From: Gemmobacter aquatilis
GTDB taxonomy: Bacteria > Pseudomonadota > Alphaproteobacteria > Rhodobacterales > Rhodobacteraceae
NCBI RefSeq assembly: GCF_900110025.1
Contig: NZ_FOCE01000010.1
Coordinates: forward strand, 1-64,000
Length of the DNA: 64,000 nucleotides
Reading direction: 5' to 3'
The notes under the pieces are model-generated. The model saw nothing but the letters and a program-made list of their open reading frames with translations. It did not search any database and was not told where the DNA came from. Shown here in pieces: positions 1-9,534 of the stretch. The position numbers and the translations under genes are program-made. Each line of letters starts with the position of its first letter. The first letter of the stretch is position 1.

Positions 1-1139
1 GTACGGCCGCCTTCACGGATGGCGAAGCGCAGCTTCTCTTCCATGGCGATCGGCGCGATCAGTTCGACGTTGAACTTCAGGTTGTCGCCCGGCATCACCA
101 TTTCCGTGCCTTCCGGCAGTTGCACCGTCCCCGTCACGTCGGTCGTGCGGAAGTAGAACTGCGGACGGTAGTTCGCGAAGAACGGCGTGTGACGGCCGCC
201 TTCTTCCTTGGTCAGGATATAGGCCTCGGCTTCGAACTTGGTGTGCGGTTTCACCGAACCGGGCTTGCACAGCACCTGGCCGCGCTCGATCCCGTCACGG
301 TCCACGCCGCGCAGCAGCAGGCCGACGTTGTCGCCCGCTTCGCCCTGATCCAGCAGCTTGCGGAACATTTCGACGCCGGTGCAGACGGTTTTCTTGTTCG
401 GGCGGATGCCGACAATCTCGACTTCCTCGCCGACCTTCACCACGCCACGCTCGATCCGGCCGGTGGCAACGGTGCCGCGGCCCGAGATCGAGAACACGTC
501 TTCGACCGGCATCAGGAACGGCTGGTCAACCGCGCGCGCCGGGGTCGGGATATAGGCATCCACCGCCGCGATCAGCTCGCGGATCGACTTCTCGCCAATT
601 TCCGGGTCGGTGCCGTTCATCGCCGCCAGAGCCGAGCCCTTGATGATCGGAATGTCGTCGCCGGGGTAATCGTAGGAGGACAGAAGCTCGCGCACTTCCA
701 TTTCCACCAGTTCCAGCAGTTCCGGGTCATCAACCTGATCGACCTTGTTCATGTAGACGACCATGTAGGGAATGCCCACCTGACGCCCGAGCAGGATGTG
801 CTCGCGCGTTTGCGGCATCGGGCCGTCCGCCGCGTTCACAACCAGAATCGCGCCGTCCATCTGCGCCGCGCCGGTGATCATGTTCTTCACATAGTCGGCG
901 TGGCCGGGGCAATCGACGTGGGCGTAGTGACGGGTTTCCGACTCGTATTCCACATGCGCCGTCGAGATCGTGATCCCGCGCGCACGCTCTTCCGGCGCAC
1001 CGTCAATCTGGTCATAGGCCCGGAATTCGCCGAAATACTTCGTGATCGCAGCGGTCAGAGTGGTTTTGCCGTGGTCAACGTGGCCGATCGTCCCGATGTT
1101 GACGTGCGGTTTCGTCCGTTCAAACTTTGCCTTTGCCAT
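1..1139 (-). CDS. tuf: Translation elongation factor Tu, 3' end outside window
   Basis: EF-Tu is the GTPase that delivers aminoacyl-tRNA to the ribosomal A site. The protein begins [16 protein letters not shown] and carries the P-loop GHVDHGKT at residues 19-26, the DCPGH switch II motif and the NKVD guanine-specificity motif, followed by the two beta-barrel domains. About 379 codons are visible; the family is about 391 residues, so only about a dozen C-terminal codons lie beyond the left edge. Upstream is a lipoprotein gene, not fusA, so this is probably a tuf copy outside the str operon, or one with its own promoter. The leader between this gene and the lipoprotein gene can fold a GGGCCC/GGGCCC hairpin (1160-1178). 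Identification is certain; the operon context is inferred. Confidence 0.97.
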   Translation of the reverse strand, partial: MAKAKFERTKPHVNIGTIGHVDHGKTTLTAAITKYFGEFRAYDQIDGAPEERARGITISTAHVEYESETRHYAHVDCPGHADYVKNMITGAAQMDGAILVVNAADGPMPQTREHILLGRQVGIPYMVVYMNKVDQVDDPELLELVEMEVRELLSSYDYPGDDIPIIKGSALAAMNGTDPEIGEKSIRELIAAVDAYIPTPARAVDQPFLMPVEDVFSISGRGTVATGRIERGVVKVGEEVEIVGIRPNKKTVCTGVEMFRKLLDQGEAGDNVGLLLRGVDRDGIERGQVLCKPGSVKPHTKFEAEAYILTKEEGGRHTPFFANYRPQFYFRTTDVTGTVQLPEGTEMVMPGDNLKFNVELIAPIAMEEKLRFAIREGGR

Positions 1140-1228
1140 GGTGGCCCTCGCGGATTGGGGGGCCCTGGAGCGGGGCCCGTGATCTACACCGGGCGCGATC
1201 TATCCATTGGCACAAGGAAAATCAAGCC

Positions 1229-1855
1229 TCACTTGCCCGCAGCGGGCGGGGTGTCGGTCCCGGCGGGCCCGGCCGCCGGGGCCGGTTTCGTCCCCGGGGG
1301 AACAGCGGTTTTCGGCGGCAGGCCGAACCATTGCGGGTTTTCGAGGAACCAGCCCTCCACCGCCTTGACCGCGTTATAGGACAGTGCCGCCATCTGCTGT
1401 TCCTTGGTGCGCGTCAGGCCGGTGCCGATGACGTTTTCGCCGTCGAAGTTTTCCCAGATGGTGAACTGCTTGCCCTCGGCGTTCAGCTTCTGGCCCTTGG
1501 CGTCGTCCCAGACATTGGCGGTGATCACCAGCACCGATTTCGGCGCGGCAACGACGGGGATGCCGGGCGGGGCCAGCGCATAGGCATCAATGGAAATGCC
1601 GACATTGTAGATATGGCTGCCCTCGTAGCGCCCGAAGCGGTCGTCCACCGCCTGTTTCATCGCGGCCTCCCAGGCCTCGATGCTCGCCTCGCGCGAGATC
1701 GGCACCTTCTGCACCTTGTCGGCCACGACGATGTTCAGGCCAAGCACGAAATCCCCCAGATCGGCAGGCGGATCGGCGAGATCGTTCTTCGCACAGGCGG
1801 CAAGCGCCAGAAGGCTGAGGGCAGCGGCGCGCAGTGCGGGGCGGATGGCGGGCAT
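1229..1855 (-). CDS. Putative lipoprotein of unknown function
   Basis: This 208-residue protein opens with a basic, hydrophobic signal and a lipobox LAAC with the modifiable cysteine at residue 21, so it should be exported and anchored in the envelope. The middle (about 30-180) is a mixed alpha/beta region containing no motif I recognise, including a stretch ending in VLVITANVWDDA. The last 25 residues are rich in proline, alanine and glycine and look disordered. It lies upstream of tuf on the same strand with an 89-bp gap and diverges from the P450 gene. I do not recognise the family and assign no function; the lipoprotein call rests on the signal sequence alone. Confidence 0.75.
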   Translation of the reverse strand: MPAIRPALRAAALSLLALAACAKNDLADPPADLGDFVLGLNIVVADKVQKVPISREASIEAWEAAMKQAVDDRFGRYEGSHIYNVGISIDAYALAPPGIPVVAAPKSVLVITANVWDDAKGQKLNAEGKQFTIWENFDGENVIGTGLTRTKEQQMAALSYNAVKAVEGWFLENPQWFGLPPKTAVPPGTKPAPAAGPAGTDTPPAAGK

Positions 1856-1970
1856 CGGGGGCTCCGGTCAGGGTTCCCCCCTCGCATAGCCGCTTGGCCT
1901 GCGGCACGCAACGGGCGCGGTTTGCCCCGCGCCGGGCAGCGCCTATATGACAGGGGAAAGGAGCCCCGCC

Positions 1971-3323
1971 ATGACCCCACCCCCCGCCCTGCCCGTCCGC
2001 GTGCCCCTGGCGACCGATCCGCTGGGGATCTGGGGATCGCTGCAGGCCGGGCGGCGCAATGTGCTGGAGCTGATCCCCGAGATCGCCACCCATGCGCCGA
2101 TCCTGTCGGGGCGGACCGGCAAGCGCTGGCATATGGTGATGGAACCCGGCGCGCTGAAACGCATCCTGCGCGACCGCGTGGCGGACTATCCGAAATCGCT
2201 GGTGACCAAGCTGATTCTGGAACCGGCGATCGGCGACAGCCTGTTCGTCGCGGAAGGCGCCAGCTGGATGTGGCAGCGGCGCACGGCGGCGCCGGTGTTT
2301 TCGCATCGCAACGTGGCGGCGCTGGCGCCGGTGATGACGGCCGCCGCCGAACGCGCCTGTGCCCGGCTGGACCACAGCGTGGGCCGCGCGGCGGATCTGT
2401 TCGACGAGATGGTGACGACGACCTTCGAGGTGATCTCGGATGTGACCTTTTCGGGCGGCGGCGCGTTTGACCGGGCGGCGGTGCATCGCGCGATCGAGCA
2501 TTACATCGCGGGCACGGCCAAGATCTCGGTCTTCGACATTCTGGGCCTGCCGGGCTGGGTGCCGCGCCCGGCGCGGCTGATCGCGGGCGGGCAGATGCGG
2601 GCGATGAAGGCCATGGCGGATGCGGCGATTGACCGGCGCCGGGCCGAGGGCGGCGCCCCGGTGCCCGATCTGCTGGATCTGCTGATGGCGGGGCATGACC
2701 CGGAAAGCGGGCGGCAGATGACGACGGGCGAACTGCGCGACAACCTGCTGACCTTCATCGTCGCGGGGCACGAGACGACGGCACTGACGCTGGGCTGGGC
2801 GCTGTATCTGTGCGCCTTCGCGCCCGAGGTGCAGACCCGCGCCCGGGCCGAGGCGCAGGCGGTGCTGGGCGGGCGCGCGGCCACGGCAGAGGATATGGCC
2901 GCCCTGCCCTATACCCGCGCCATTGTCGAAGAAACGCTGCGGCTCTACCCGCCCGCCGCCTTTCTGTCGCGCACCGCCCAAAGCGACGATGCGCTCTGTG
3001 GCCGCGAGGTGCGGCGCGGCGATACGGTGATCCTGCCGATCTATGCGCTGCACCGCCACCATGCGTTGTGGCGCGACCCCGATGCCTTCGACCCCACGCG
3101 CTTTCTGGACAAGCGCCCCGAACGGTTCAGCTTCCTGCCCTTCGGCGACGGGCCGCGCATCTGCATCGGGGCGAATTTCGCGCTGCAAGAGGCGGGGATC
3201 ATCTTGGCGACCCTGCTGTCGCGCTTCCGTTTCGCCCCGGTGCCGGGCCGCGCCCCAAAGCCGGTGATGATCCTGACCCTGCGCCCGCAAGGCGGCGTCT
3301 GGCTGCAGGTGGAGCGCGCCTGA
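1971..3323 (+). CDS. Cytochrome P450 monooxygenase
   Basis: A 450-residue soluble bacterial P450, a haem-thiolate monooxygenase whose substrate cannot be read from sequence. The I-helix oxygen-activation motif AGHETT is at 265-270, the K-helix ExxR is E321/R324, a PERF-type segment follows, and the haem loop FGDGPRICIG holds the axial cysteine at 398. The start at 1971 is chosen over an in-frame ATG 24 bp upstream because GGAG precedes it at normal spacing and the upstream residues look non-conserved. No ferredoxin, ferredoxin reductase or P450 reductase gene is adjacent, so the redox partner must be encoded elsewhere. It stands alone between a divergent lipoprotein gene and a convergent membrane protein gene. 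Confidence 0.93.
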   Translation: MTPPPALPVRVPLATDPLGIWGSLQAGRRNVLELIPEIATHAPILSGRTGKRWHMVMEPGALKRILRDRVADYPKSLVTKLILEPAIGDSLFVAEGASWMWQRRTAAPVFSHRNVAALAPVMTAAAERACARLDHSVGRAADLFDEMVTTTFEVISDVTFSGGGAFDRAAVHRAIEHYIAGTAKISVFDILGLPGWVPRPARLIAGGQMRAMKAMADAAIDRRRAEGGAPVPDLLDLLMAGHDPESGRQMTTGELRDNLLTFIVAGHETTALTLGWALYLCAFAPEVQTRARAEAQAVLGGRAATAEDMAALPYTRAIVEETLRLYPPAAFLSRTAQSDDALCGREVRRGDTVILPIYALHRHHALWRDPDAFDPTRFLDKRPERFSFLPFGDGPRICIGANFALQEAGIILATLLSRFRFAPVPGRAPKPVMILTLRPQGGVWLQVERA

Positions 3324-3330
3324 GCCTGTT

Positions 3331-3377
3331 CATTTTCTGTTCAAAAATATCCCGGGGTCCGGGGCAGAGCCCCGGTC
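3331..3377 (-). repeat. Dispersed intergenic hairpin element, copy A
   Basis: This gap between two convergent genes holds a CCGGGGC/GCCCCGG hairpin (3359-3365 with 3369-3375) followed, on the minus strand, by CCCCGGGATATTT and an A-rich tail. The same order of hairpin, CCCCGGGATATTT and an A-rich tail ending in ATGA recurs on the plus strand at 34391-34452. It may double as a transcription end for the gene at 3423, although no clean T-tract follows the stem. Confidence 0.5.
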
Positions 3378-3422
3378 CGCCCTCAGCCACCTGGCGCCGT
3401 GCCGTGTGGAAGCGGAGAAAGA

Positions 3423-4412
3423 TCAGTCAAACACGCCGGCGACGCGGCCCAGCAGCATGAAGGCGCGGGCGGTGCGGGTATCGGCCAGATCGACCAACTC
3501 GCTGTCGGTGGCGTTCTTTTCGAACTCGGCGAAGGTGCGGTCGAAGGTGCGCAGGAAATGGTGGGCGGCATCGCGGAAGATCGGGTCTTCGCGCATCCGC
3601 CCGGCGGTCAGCGCCAGCGACGAGCGGTCGCGGATGCCGCCAAGGCCCGAAATCGCCCGGCCCCGTTCGCCCTGCGCGAAGGTGCGCCACAGTTCCGGGC
3701 GGGCGCGGTCGGGTTTGAGGTCATCCATGTAGATGCCCTCCTGGCTGAGCAGGGTCAGCACGTCCTGTGCGGCGCGGATCAGCTTGGCGACGGTGCGGTC
3801 TTCCAGCGCCAGACGCAGCGCGCGAAAGCCTTCCTTGTCATCGGGGTTTTCGGGGAATTGCAGCGCGCGGATGAAATCGCCCACCGACAGCGGCGCGCGC
3901 AGATCCTCGGCCGGGGTGCCAAGGGCGAGGGCGGGCTGGTCATCGGCGGGGGCGGCTTTGGCGGGGGCCGTCAGTGCCGCCTTGCGATCGGCCGATGGCA
4001 CGGCCAGCGCGGTATCGCGGCGCGTGGAGAAGGTGGCCAGCACGGTTTCCGCCGTCTTGGCCGCGCGTTCGATCTCTTCGAGCTTGCGCTCCATCTCGGG
4101 CGGGGTCTGGCGGCTGGTATAGGCGTTGCGCATCGCCTCGACCGCCGATTGCAGCCGCGCCGCCTCGGCCCGCAGATCCTGCACCGAGCGCAGCGTGGTG
4201 ACGGTGACCCAGATCAGCGCGATGGGCAGGAACACCATCATCAGCGTCATCACCAGCCCCAGCGGCCCGGCCTCGTCCGGCCCGGCATAGACATAGGCCG
4301 CGACCGCCACGATCCACACGAGGCTCAGCCCCGCGGCCGCCGCCTCGGTCGCGGTGACGCGGCTGCGGGGGGCGGGGGCGGTGAAAAGCGGTTTGTCCTG
4401 CGGCTCGGCCAT
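3423..4412 (-). CDS. Conserved-looking membrane protein with coiled coil, function unknown
   Basis: This 329-residue protein has two predicted membrane segments near the N-terminus (about 24-42 and 52-71). A heptad-like helical stretch (about 75-125) suggests a coiled coil, followed by a low-complexity alanine/proline linker (about 130-155). A soluble C-terminal domain of about 150 residues ends in FMLLGRVAGVFD. No catalytic motif is recognisable. The gene lies 14 bp downstream of greA on the same strand, so co-transcription is likely. The topology suggests a membrane-anchored cytoplasmic protein; I assign no function. Confidence 0.75.
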   Translation of the reverse strand: MAEPQDKPLFTAPAPRSRVTATEAAAAGLSLVWIVAVAAYVYAGPDEAGPLGLVMTLMMVFLPIALIWVTVTTLRSVQDLRAEAARLQSAVEAMRNAYTSRQTPPEMERKLEEIERAAKTAETVLATFSTRRDTALAVPSADRKAALTAPAKAAPADDQPALALGTPAEDLRAPLSVGDFIRALQFPENPDDKEGFRALRLALEDRTVAKLIRAAQDVLTLLSQEGIYMDDLKPDRARPELWRTFAQGERGRAISGLGGIRDRSSLALTAGRMREDPIFRDAAHHFLRTFDRTFAEFEKNATDSELVDLADTRTARAFMLLGRVAGVFD

Positions 4413-4426
4413 GGGCGTTCCTGGGG

Positions 4427-4897
4427 TCAGAGGTAGCGGATGTTCAGCACTTCGTAGCTGCGCTGGCCGCCCGGGGTTTTCACCTCGACACTGTCGCCTT
4501 CGTCCTTGCCGATCAGGGCGCGGGCGAGGGGCGAGCGGATGTTGAGCAGGCCGCGTTCGATGTCGGCCTCCACCTCGCCGACGATCTGGTAGGTCTTTTC
4601 CTCGTCGGTGTCTTCATCGACAAGCGTCACGGTGGCGCCGAACTTGATGGTGCCCGAGAGTTTCGCCGGGTCGATCACCTCGGCCAGCGACAGGATCCCT
4701 TCGAGCTCTTTGATTCGGCCTTCGATGAAGCTCTGCTTTTCACGCGCCGCGTGGTATTCGGCGTTTTCCGACAGGTCGCCATGTTCGCGCGCCTCGGCAA
4801 TGGCGCGGATCACGGCGGGACGCTCCACCGATTTCAGAACTTTCAGTTCTTCGTCCAGCGCGACAAAGCCCGCGCGGGTCATGGGTATTTTTTCCAT
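4427..4897 (-). CDS. greA: Transcription elongation factor GreA
   Basis: GreA binds the RNA polymerase secondary channel and stimulates cleavage of backtracked transcripts. The 156-residue protein has an N-terminal coiled-coil domain with the tip region [17 protein letters not shown], which carries the conserved acidic residues, and a C-terminal FKBP-like domain ending [13 protein letters not shown]. The start at 4897 ([10 protein letters not shown]) is chosen over a longer in-frame opening at 4954 because it matches the family N-terminus and has a GAGAGG ribosome site just upstream. It probably forms an operon with the downstream membrane protein gene. Confidence 0.96.
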   Translation of the reverse strand: MEKIPMTRAGFVALDEELKVLKSVERPAVIRAIAEAREHGDLSENAEYHAAREKQSFIEGRIKELEGILSLAEVIDPAKLSGTIKFGATVTLVDEDTDEEKTYQIVGEVEADIERGLLNIRSPLARALIGKDEGDSVEVKTPGGQRSYEVLNIRYL

Positions 4898-5063
4898 AGG
4901 CCTCTCACCCAAAAAACAAAGCCACGGCCCGGCAAGGCCATGACTCTGTGACATGTTGCGATCACCTGACCCCAGCGGGGCGGCAAATGCAAGGGGGCGA
5001 GGTGTGGAAACGGCATGGGGCGGCCTGGAAGCGGCATGAGGGCCGCAAGAATATTGCGCCTAT

Positions 5064-5163
5064 GCCGCGATGCGGCGTTTTGATGTTGCGTCACGATTGA
5101 CGCCTGCCTTCCCTTGGGGCAGAGAAAACCGTCAGTTTCAAGCAAGGCGCCCGTCCGGGCGCC
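5064..5163 (+). promoter_or_regulatory. Palindromes and leader hairpin upstream of ETF-QO
   Basis: The 287-bp gap between divergent greA and the ETF-QO gene contains GCCGC-GAT-GCGGC at 5064-5076 and the stronger palindrome GCGTCA-CGAT-TGACGC at 5088-5103. A 7-bp hairpin GGCGCCC/GGGCGCC lies at 5146-5163, 21 bp before the start codon. The second palindrome overlaps TTGCGTCACG (5086-5095), a 10-mer that also occurs upstream of phaA. An operator role is inferred from symmetry and position only. Confidence 0.35.
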
Positions 5164-5184
5164 GGATGCCAGAGGGGAGTTGCG

Positions 5185-6828
5185 ATGAGCGGGATCGAGC
5201 GCGAAAGCATGGACTATGATGTCGTCATCGTCGGCGCGGGGCCGTCGGGGCTTTCGGCGGCGATCCGGCTGAAGCAACTGGACCCCGATCTGTCGGTGGT
5301 GGTGCTGGAAAAGGGCTCCGAGGTCGGCGCGCATATCCTGTCGGGCGCGGTGCTGGACCCGTCGGGGCTGGATGCGCTGCTGCCCGACTGGCGCAGCATG
5401 GATGCGCCGATCAAGACCGAGGTGAAGGAGGACAACTTCTATATCCTCGGGCCGGCCGGGCAGATGCGGATCCCGAACTGGCCGATGCCGCCCTTGATGA
5501 ACAATCACGGCAATTACATCGTGTCGATGGCCAATGTCTGCCGCTGGATGGCGGGGGTGGCCGAAGGGCTTGGGGTAGAGATTTTCCCGGGCATGTCGGC
5601 CTCGGCGCTGGTCTATGACGGCGACCGGGTGGCGGGCGTCGTGGCGGGCGAATTCGGTCTGGGCGAGGATGGCCAGCCGGGCCCGAACTATGAGCCGGGG
5701 ATGGAACTGCGCGGGAAATATGTCTTCCTCGGCGAAGGCGTGCGCGGGTCTCTGGCAAAGGAAGTCATTGCGAAATATGATCTTTCCAAAGGCCATTGCC
5801 CGCAGAAATTCGGGCTGGGCATGAAGGAGATCTGGGAGATCGACCCGGCCAAGCACAAGCTGGGGACGGTGACCCATACGATGGGTTGGCCGCTGGGCAG
5901 CAATGCCGGGGGTGGCTCGTTCATTTACCATCTGGAAGGGAATCAGGTGTATGTCGGGTTTGTGGTTCACCTGAACTACGCCAACCCGCATCTGTATCCT
6001 TACATGGAGTTCCAACGGTTCAAGCATCATCCCATGGTGGCGGAGCTGCTGAAAGGCGGCAAGCGCGTGGCCTATGGCGCAAGGGCGATCAGCGAGGGCG
6101 GCTGGCAGTCCATGCCCAAGATGGTGGCGCCGGGCGTGGCGCTGCTGGGCTGCTCGGTCGGCATGGTGAACGTGCCGCGCATCAAGGGCAACCACAACGC
6201 CATGCTGTCGGGCAAGGCGGCGGCAGAGGCGGCTTATGCGGCGATCACCGCCGGGCGCGAAGGGGACGAGCTTTCGGATTACGAGGCCGAGGTGCGGGGC
6301 GGCGCCATTGGCAAGGATCTGAAGAAGGTCCGCAACGTCAAACCGATGTGGTCGAAATTCGGGCTGGTCGCCTCGCTGATGGCGGGGGGCGCCGATATGT
6401 GGGCCAATACTTTCGGGCTGACGGTGCTGGGCACGCTGCGCCATGGCAAGAGCGATGCGGCGGCCACCGGGCTGGCCAAGGATCATGCGCCGATCGACTA
6501 TCCGAAGCCCGATGGCAAACTGTCGTTCGACCGGCTGACCAATGTGGCCTTCAGCTTTACCAACCATGATGAAAGCCAGCCGGCGCATCTGAAGCTGAAG
6601 GATGCGGGCATCCCCATTCTGGTCAACCTGCCGAAATATGACGAACCGGCGCAGCGCTATTGCCCGGCGGGGGTGTATGAGGTGATCGGCGAGGGGGCGG
6701 ACGCGCGGTTCCAGATCAACTTCCAGAACTGCGTCCATTGCAAGACCTGTGACATCAAGGACCCCAGCCAGAACATCAACTGGACGACGCCGCAGGGCGG
6801 CGACGGGCCGAACTACCCCAATATGTAA
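5185..6828 (+). CDS. Electron transfer flavoprotein-ubiquinone oxidoreductase
   Basis: ETF-QO takes electrons from reduced ETF and passes them to ubiquinone, linking acyl-CoA dehydrogenases to the respiratory chain at the inner membrane. The 547-residue protein has an N-terminal FAD-binding motif VGAGPSGLSAA near residues 15-25. Its C-terminal 4Fe-4S site has C493 and the cluster C516-x2-C519-x2-C522 (NCVHCKTC). Length and architecture match the family. A GAGGGGAG ribosome site precedes the start. The gene is monocistronic here; its partners etfBA lie at 41-43 kb and a matching dehydrogenase (mcd) at 52.4 kb. Confidence 0.96.
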   Translation: MSGIERESMDYDVVIVGAGPSGLSAAIRLKQLDPDLSVVVLEKGSEVGAHILSGAVLDPSGLDALLPDWRSMDAPIKTEVKEDNFYILGPAGQMRIPNWPMPPLMNNHGNYIVSMANVCRWMAGVAEGLGVEIFPGMSASALVYDGDRVAGVVAGEFGLGEDGQPGPNYEPGMELRGKYVFLGEGVRGSLAKEVIAKYDLSKGHCPQKFGLGMKEIWEIDPAKHKLGTVTHTMGWPLGSNAGGGSFIYHLEGNQVYVGFVVHLNYANPHLYPYMEFQRFKHHPMVAELLKGGKRVAYGARAISEGGWQSMPKMVAPGVALLGCSVGMVNVPRIKGNHNAMLSGKAAAEAAYAAITAGREGDELSDYEAEVRGGAIGKDLKKVRNVKPMWSKFGLVASLMAGGADMWANTFGLTVLGTLRHGKSDAAATGLAKDHAPIDYPKPDGKLSFDRLTNVAFSFTNHDESQPAHLKLKDAGIPILVNLPKYDEPAQRYCPAGVYEVIGEGADARFQINFQNCVHCKTCDIKDPSQNINWTTPQGGDGPNYPNM

Positions 6829-6935
6829 ACACTTCTGCGCGAGTTTGCGCCGGTGCGGGGCGGTCTTCGGGCCGCCCCGCATTGCGTCTGTCCCGGCCCG
6901 GCCCTAGGCTGGGCAAGACCCCTGCGGAGACCCTG

Positions 6936-8711
6936 ATGCGCCTGAGCCAGACTGCCATCGCCCTTGCCCTTGCCCTGCTTGCCGCAGCCCCGCTGCGCGC
7001 GGAAACCAAGCCCGCCCCCAAACCCGCGCCCGAGGCTCAGACCGGGGCGCAGACCGGGACGGAAGGCGCGGGCACGCAGAACGCAGGCGCCTATCTGGCC
7101 GCACGCGTCGCAGCCGCCGAAAGCGATTACCGCGCGGCGCTCGGCTGGTTCACCCTTGCGCTGCAAAGCGACCCGGACAACCCGCAACTTCTGGACAGTG
7201 CGGTGATTTCGGCGCTTGCCGTCGGGGATTTCGACAGTGGTGCCGCCTTTGCGGAGCATATGGCCAAGCTGGGCCAACGCAGCCAGATCGGCGATCTGGC
7301 GCTGATCGCGGCCAAGGCCAAGGCAGGCGATTATGCCGGCCTGCTGGCGGCACAGAATGACGGCCGTTCCGTGGGGGCGCTGTTCGATCAACTGGTCGCG
7401 GCCTGGGCCAAGGCCGGGCAAGGCGAGATGAGCGATGCGCTGGCCACCTTTGACAAGGTGGCGGACACCCGGGGGCTGGAAGTGTTCGGCACCTATCACA
7501 AGGCACTGGCCCTGGCCTCTGTTGGCGATTTCGAGGGGGCAGATGCGCTGCTTTCGGGAAAGAGCAAGGACGAAATCAAACAGTTGCGCCGCGGCCTTCT
7601 GGCCCATGCCCAGGTGCTGAGCCAACTGGAGCGTAACCCGGATGCCGTGGCGCTGCTGGATGCGACCTTCAAGCGCGGGCAAGACCCGGCGGTCGATGTG
7701 CTGCGCGCGCGGCTGGTTGCGGGCGAAATCGTGCCCTATGACATTGCGATGGATGCGAAACAGGGGCTGGCCGAGGTGTTTTACACCATGGCGACCGCGC
7801 TGAACGGCGAGGCGGAGAACGGCTATACGCTGATCCACAGCCGCGCCGCAGCCTGGTTGCGGCCTGACCATACCGAAGCGGTGCTGATGTCGGCGGCGCT
7901 GCTGAATGATCTGGGCCAGCTTGATCTGGCGGCAGAAACCTATGACACCGTGCCGACCGATGCGCCGGAATTCTATCTGGCTGAAATCGGCCGGGCGGAA
8001 ACGCTGCTGGCCTCGGATCGGGCCGATGCGGCGCTGGAGGTGATGCAGGCACTGGCGAAACGCCACCCCGATCTGCTGGCCGTGCAATCGACCTATGCCG
8101 AGATGCTGCGCCGCAAGGAAAAATTCGAGGAAGCGGTGGTGGCCTATGACCGCGCGATTGCCCTGCTGGGCACGCCCACGCAACAGAACTGGTCGCTGTT
8201 CTTCAGCCGCGGCATCTGCCACGAGCGCCAGAAGCGCTGGGATCAGGCCGAAGCGGACCTGAAACGCGCACTGGAGCTGAGCCCGGATGAGCCGCAGGTG
8301 CTCAACTATCTTGGCTACAGCTATCTGGAATTGAACAAAAATCTCGACGAGGCACTGAGCCTGATCCAGCGCGCGGTCGCGGCGCGGCCCGACAGCGGCT
8401 ATATCACCGACAGTCTCGCCTGGGCCTATTTCCGGCTGGGGCGCTATGAGGAGGCGGTGAAACCGATGGAGGCCGCCTCGGTGATGGAGCCGGTGGACCC
8501 GATCGTGACCGACCATCTGGGCGATGTCTATTGGGCCGTCGGGCGCAGGCTGGAGGCGCAGTTCCAGTGGCGCCGCGCGCTGTCTTACGGGCCGCAGGAT
8601 GCGGATGCCGCGCGCATCCGCCGCAAGCTGGAGGTCGGACTGGACAAGGTGTTGGCCGACGAGGGCGCGAAGCCGCTGGAGGGCGTGAAGGCGGCGCAGA
8701 ATGACGGCTGA
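6936..8711 (+). CDS. Exported tetratricopeptide-repeat protein
   Basis: This 591-residue protein has a cleavable signal peptide ([22 protein letters not shown]) and several TPR helical pairs. The clearest repeats lie in the C-terminal half around [19 protein letters not shown] and the following units up to about residue 570. TPR arrays mediate protein contacts, so a periplasmic scaffolding or assembly role is likely but not specified. The start at 6936 is chosen because it gives a complete signal peptide with GGAG upstream; an in-frame ATG at 6882 would add residues in front of the signal. Its last codons overlap ispE by 11 bp, implying translational coupling. Confidence 0.88.
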   Translation: MRLSQTAIALALALLAAAPLRAETKPAPKPAPEAQTGAQTGTEGAGTQNAGAYLAARVAAAESDYRAALGWFTLALQSDPDNPQLLDSAVISALAVGDFDSGAAFAEHMAKLGQRSQIGDLALIAAKAKAGDYAGLLAAQNDGRSVGALFDQLVAAWAKAGQGEMSDALATFDKVADTRGLEVFGTYHKALALASVGDFEGADALLSGKSKDEIKQLRRGLLAHAQVLSQLERNPDAVALLDATFKRGQDPAVDVLRARLVAGEIVPYDIAMDAKQGLAEVFYTMATALNGEAENGYTLIHSRAAAWLRPDHTEAVLMSAALLNDLGQLDLAAETYDTVPTDAPEFYLAEIGRAETLLASDRADAALEVMQALAKRHPDLLAVQSTYAEMLRRKEKFEEAVVAYDRAIALLGTPTQQNWSLFFSRGICHERQKRWDQAEADLKRALELSPDEPQVLNYLGYSYLELNKNLDEALSLIQRAVAARPDSGYITDSLAWAYFRLGRYEEAVKPMEAASVMEPVDPIVTDHLGDVYWAVGRRLEAQFQWRRALSYGPQDADAARIRRKLEVGLDKVLADEGAKPLEGVKAAQNDG

Positions 8712-9534
8712 ATTCGCGCCCGCGAAGGTCAATCTGACCTTGCATGTGACGGGGCGGCGGGCGGATGGCTATCATCTGCTGGACAGTCTGGTGGTGTTCG
8801 CAGCGGTGGGCGACGTGCTGCGCGTGACCCCGGCAGAGCGTTTGACGCTGCGGATCAGCGGGCCGCAGGCGCGCGCGCTGGCGGCAGAGGACGACAATCT
8901 GGTGCTGCGGGCGGCGCGGGCGTTCGGCTTGAACCGGGGGGCAGCGATCGAGCTGGAAAAACATCTGCCGGTGGCGAGCGGGATCGGCGGCGGCTCTGCC
9001 GATGCGGCGGCGGGTTTGCGCGCGCTGGCGCGGCTGTGGGGCGTGGCGCTGCCCGATGCGGCGACGGTGCTACGTCTGGGCGCGGATGTGCCGGTCTGTC
9101 TGGCCGGGCGGCCAGTGCGGATGGCGGGGGTGGGCGAGACCCTCACCCCCCTGCCCGCCTTGCCCGAAGCCTGGCTGGTGCTGGCCAATCCGGGCCTGGG
9201 TGTCAGCACGCCCGAGGTGTTCCGCGCGCTGGCCCGGCGCGACAATCGGGCGATGCCGGAGGTGCCGGGTTTTGCTGATGTGCGTGACTTTGCAGGGTTT
9301 CTGCGTGGGTTGCGCAATGACATGGAACCGGCGGCAGAGAGCTTGTTGCCAGTGATCGGCACGGTGCGCGCGGCGCTGGCGGCGCAGAAGGGCTGTCTGC
9401 TGGCGCGGATGTCTGGGTCTGGCGCCACCTGTTTCGGGCTGTTCGGCGCCGAGGCCCAAGCGCAGGAGGCCGCCCGCGCGGTGCAGGCGGCGCAACCGGG
9501 GTGGTGGGTTCAGGCCGGGCGGATGCTCAGTTGA
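8701..9534 (+). CDS. ispE: 4-diphosphocytidyl-2-C-methyl-D-erythritol kinase
   Basis: IspE phosphorylates CDP-methylerythritol in the non-mevalonate (MEP) pathway to isopentenyl diphosphate. The 277-residue protein starts [21 protein letters not shown], contains the GHMP-kinase ATP loop [14 protein letters not shown] at 90-103, and near the C-terminus has [12 protein letters not shown]. It overlaps the upstream TPR gene by 11 bp and its stop overlaps the end of the convergent polyprenyl synthase gene by 8 bp. The pairing with a polyprenyl synthase places two isoprenoid genes tail to tail. Confidence 0.96.
   Translation: MTAEFAPAKVNLTLHVTGRRADGYHLLDSLVVFAAVGDVLRVTPAERLTLRISGPQARALAAEDDNLVLRAARAFGLNRGAAIELEKHLPVASGIGGGSADAAAGLRALARLWGVALPDAATVLRLGADVPVCLAGRPVRMAGVGETLTPLPALPEAWLVLANPGLGVSTPEVFRALARRDNRAMPEVPGFADVRDFAGFLRGLRNDMEPAAESLLPVIGTVRAALAAQKGCLLARMSGSGATCFGLFGAEAQAQEAARAVQAAQPGWWVQAGRMLS

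Noticed and set aside
120-1379. A 419-codon plus-strand frame across tuf
   Set aside because: EF-Tu on the minus strand is unambiguous; the frame continues through the intergenic gap with no ribosome site.
3333-3377. Reading the hairpin after the P450 gene as its intrinsic terminator
   Set aside because: On the plus strand the stem is followed by TCCGCCC instead of a T-run; it fits better as part of a repeat element.
4879-6882. A 667-codon frame antisense to the ETF-QO gene
   Set aside because: ETF-QO has all its FAD and Fe-S residues on the other strand; the antisense frame shows only Arg/His-rich low complexity.
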